From the NCBI GenBank assembly GCA_028289305.1, contig JANQQO010000090.1, positions 1 through 7,393 on the forward strand: 7,393 bases of DNA. Reading direction: 5' to 3'. Every line of letters begins with the position of its first letter. Position 1 is the stretch's first letter. Under the pieces are notes generated by a model. That model ran no database searches. It was not told the origin of the DNA and saw only the letters and a list, made by a program, of their open reading frames with translations. This document shows, piece after piece, positions 7,089 to 7,393 of this stretch. Made by a program: the position numbers and the translations under genes. The DNA is from Rickettsiales bacterium. GTDB taxonomy: Bacteria; Pseudomonadota; Alphaproteobacteria; Rickettsiales; JANQQO01.

Positions 7089-7140
7089 CATTTGCAGCAA
7101 GCAGAAATGCTTAAGTGGGGTGACTAGGATTTCTATCTTC

Positions 7141-7170
7141 TTGTCTTTTTAAGGGAATTCCTGCTACACT
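7141..7170 (+). promoter_or_regulatory. Putative sigma-70-type promoter for lpxI
   Basis: TTGTCT (7141-7146; 4 of 6 to TTGACA) and TACACT (7165-7170; 4 of 6 to TATAAT) are 18 bp apart. TG sits one base before the -10 (extended -10, 7162-7163). Transcription would start near 7177, only a few bases before the lpxI GTG. The match is moderate and made by eye. Confidence 0.4.
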
Positions 7171-7180
7171 ACCGTTCATT

Positions 7181-7393
7181 GTGGCAGATTTTCCTAAATT
7201 AGGCATTATCGCAGGCAGCGGTGATTTGCCGTATGAAGTTATCCGCGCTTGTCAGAAGCAGCGGCGGCCGTTTTTTATCGTGGCGCTCGATGGGCACACC
7301 AATGAGAAGCTGCTGCAAAACCTACCGCATCAATGGATTCATATTGGTAAGATCGGCCATGTCATTAAAACGCTGCGCTTGGAAGAGGTGAAA
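7181..7393 (+). CDS. lpxI: UDP-2,3-diacylglucosamine pyrophosphatase LpxI, N-terminal part (runs off the window)
   Basis: LpxI hydrolyses UDP-2,3-diacylglucosamine to lipid X and UMP, step 4 of lipid A synthesis. It replaces the unrelated LpxH in alphaproteobacteria and some other groups. The frame from GTG at 7181 is open to the window edge (71 codons). It begins VADFPKLGIIAGSGDLPYEV and continues with RRPFFIVALDGHT and HIGKIGHVIKTLR. These match the family's opening LGIIAG.G.LP, the (G)RPFFIVAL strand and the G.(I/L)G..I..L segment of the N-terminal domain. The catalytic C-terminal domain lies outside. GTG 7181 is the first plausible start: the frame is open back to a stop at 7121-7123 but has no ATG, GTG or TTG before it. 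No Shine-Dalgarno site precedes it at a normal distance. If the promoter at 7141-7170 is real, the mRNA would be nearly leaderless. lpxB commonly follows in this type of operon. Confidence 0.9.
   Translation, partial: MADFPKLGIIAGSGDLPYEVIRACQKQRRPFFIVALDGHTNEKLLQNLPHQWIHIGKIGHVIKTLRLEEVK

Larger units (their letters stand above)
6981..7129. repeat. Long imperfect palindromic element filling the lpxA-lpxI spacer
   Basis: The left arm TCATAGTCAC (6981-6990) is matched by the reverse complement of 7120-7129 at 9 of 10 positions. Pairing continues inward: over the outer 30 positions 24 match exactly, and two further positions could form G-U pairs in RNA. TTAAGCATTT (6996-7005) pairs perfectly with AAATGCTTAA (7105-7114). 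After a weaker stretch (7011-7017), AAAT (7018-7021) pairs with ATTT (7090-7093), and CCTACTTGC (7023-7031) with GCAAGTAGG (7080-7088). The centre carries two related units of about 30 bp. No open frame of note covers it. The structure resembles palindromic intergenic repeats or MITEs in general form, but I recognise no named family. Interruption of an otherwise tight operon supports insertion. Confidence 0.8.

Noticed and set aside
6977..7180. tRNA or CRISPR array in the lpxA-lpxI spacer
   Set aside because: There is no cloverleaf with T-loop or anticodon stem and no regular repeat-spacer series; the two internal units are adjacent and only two.

Overview
The window is a chromosomal envelope-biogenesis cluster from a Gram-negative bacterium, most likely an alphaproteobacterium. 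The evidence is the gene order dxr(partial)-rseP-bamA-ompH/skp-lpxD-fabZ-lpxA-lpxI(partial), the use of LpxI rather than LpxH, a short single-PDZ RseP, and the alphaproteobacterial look of the LpxD and BamA termini. Base composition is near balanced. I do not assign a genus.

Layout: every gene is on the + strand. The 3' two-thirds of dxr (2-625) is followed by rseP (645-1757), bamA (1815-4109), ompH/skp (4133-4675), lpxD (4700-5725), fabZ (5734-6186) and lpxA (6179-6976). Gaps are 8-57 bp, and fabZ and lpxA overlap by 8 bp, so these genes probably share transcripts. A 204-bp gap follows (6977-7180), far larger than any other here. It is mostly filled by an approximately 149-bp imperfect inverted repeat (6981-7129). 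Behind it lies a possible promoter and then the start of lpxI (7181 to the window edge), which begins with GTG.

How the genes work together: LpxA, LpxD and LpxI carry out steps 1, 3 and 4 of lipid A synthesis. FabZ acts in the fatty-acid cycle that supplies the (3-hydroxyacyl)-ACP pool used by LpxA and LpxD. BamA and the OmpH/Skp chaperone deliver and insert outer-membrane proteins. RseP is the intramembrane protease that in model species relays envelope stress. DXR makes MEP for isoprenoids, which include the undecaprenyl carrier.

The coding genes are conserved and ordinary. The unusual item is the lpxA-lpxI spacer. Its palindromic element has diverged arms, an internal direct repeat that permits two competing folds, and TA dinucleotides at both ends. 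It looks like a non-coding mobile or palindromic repeat that has interrupted a normally compact lpx operon, with a local promoter just downstream.
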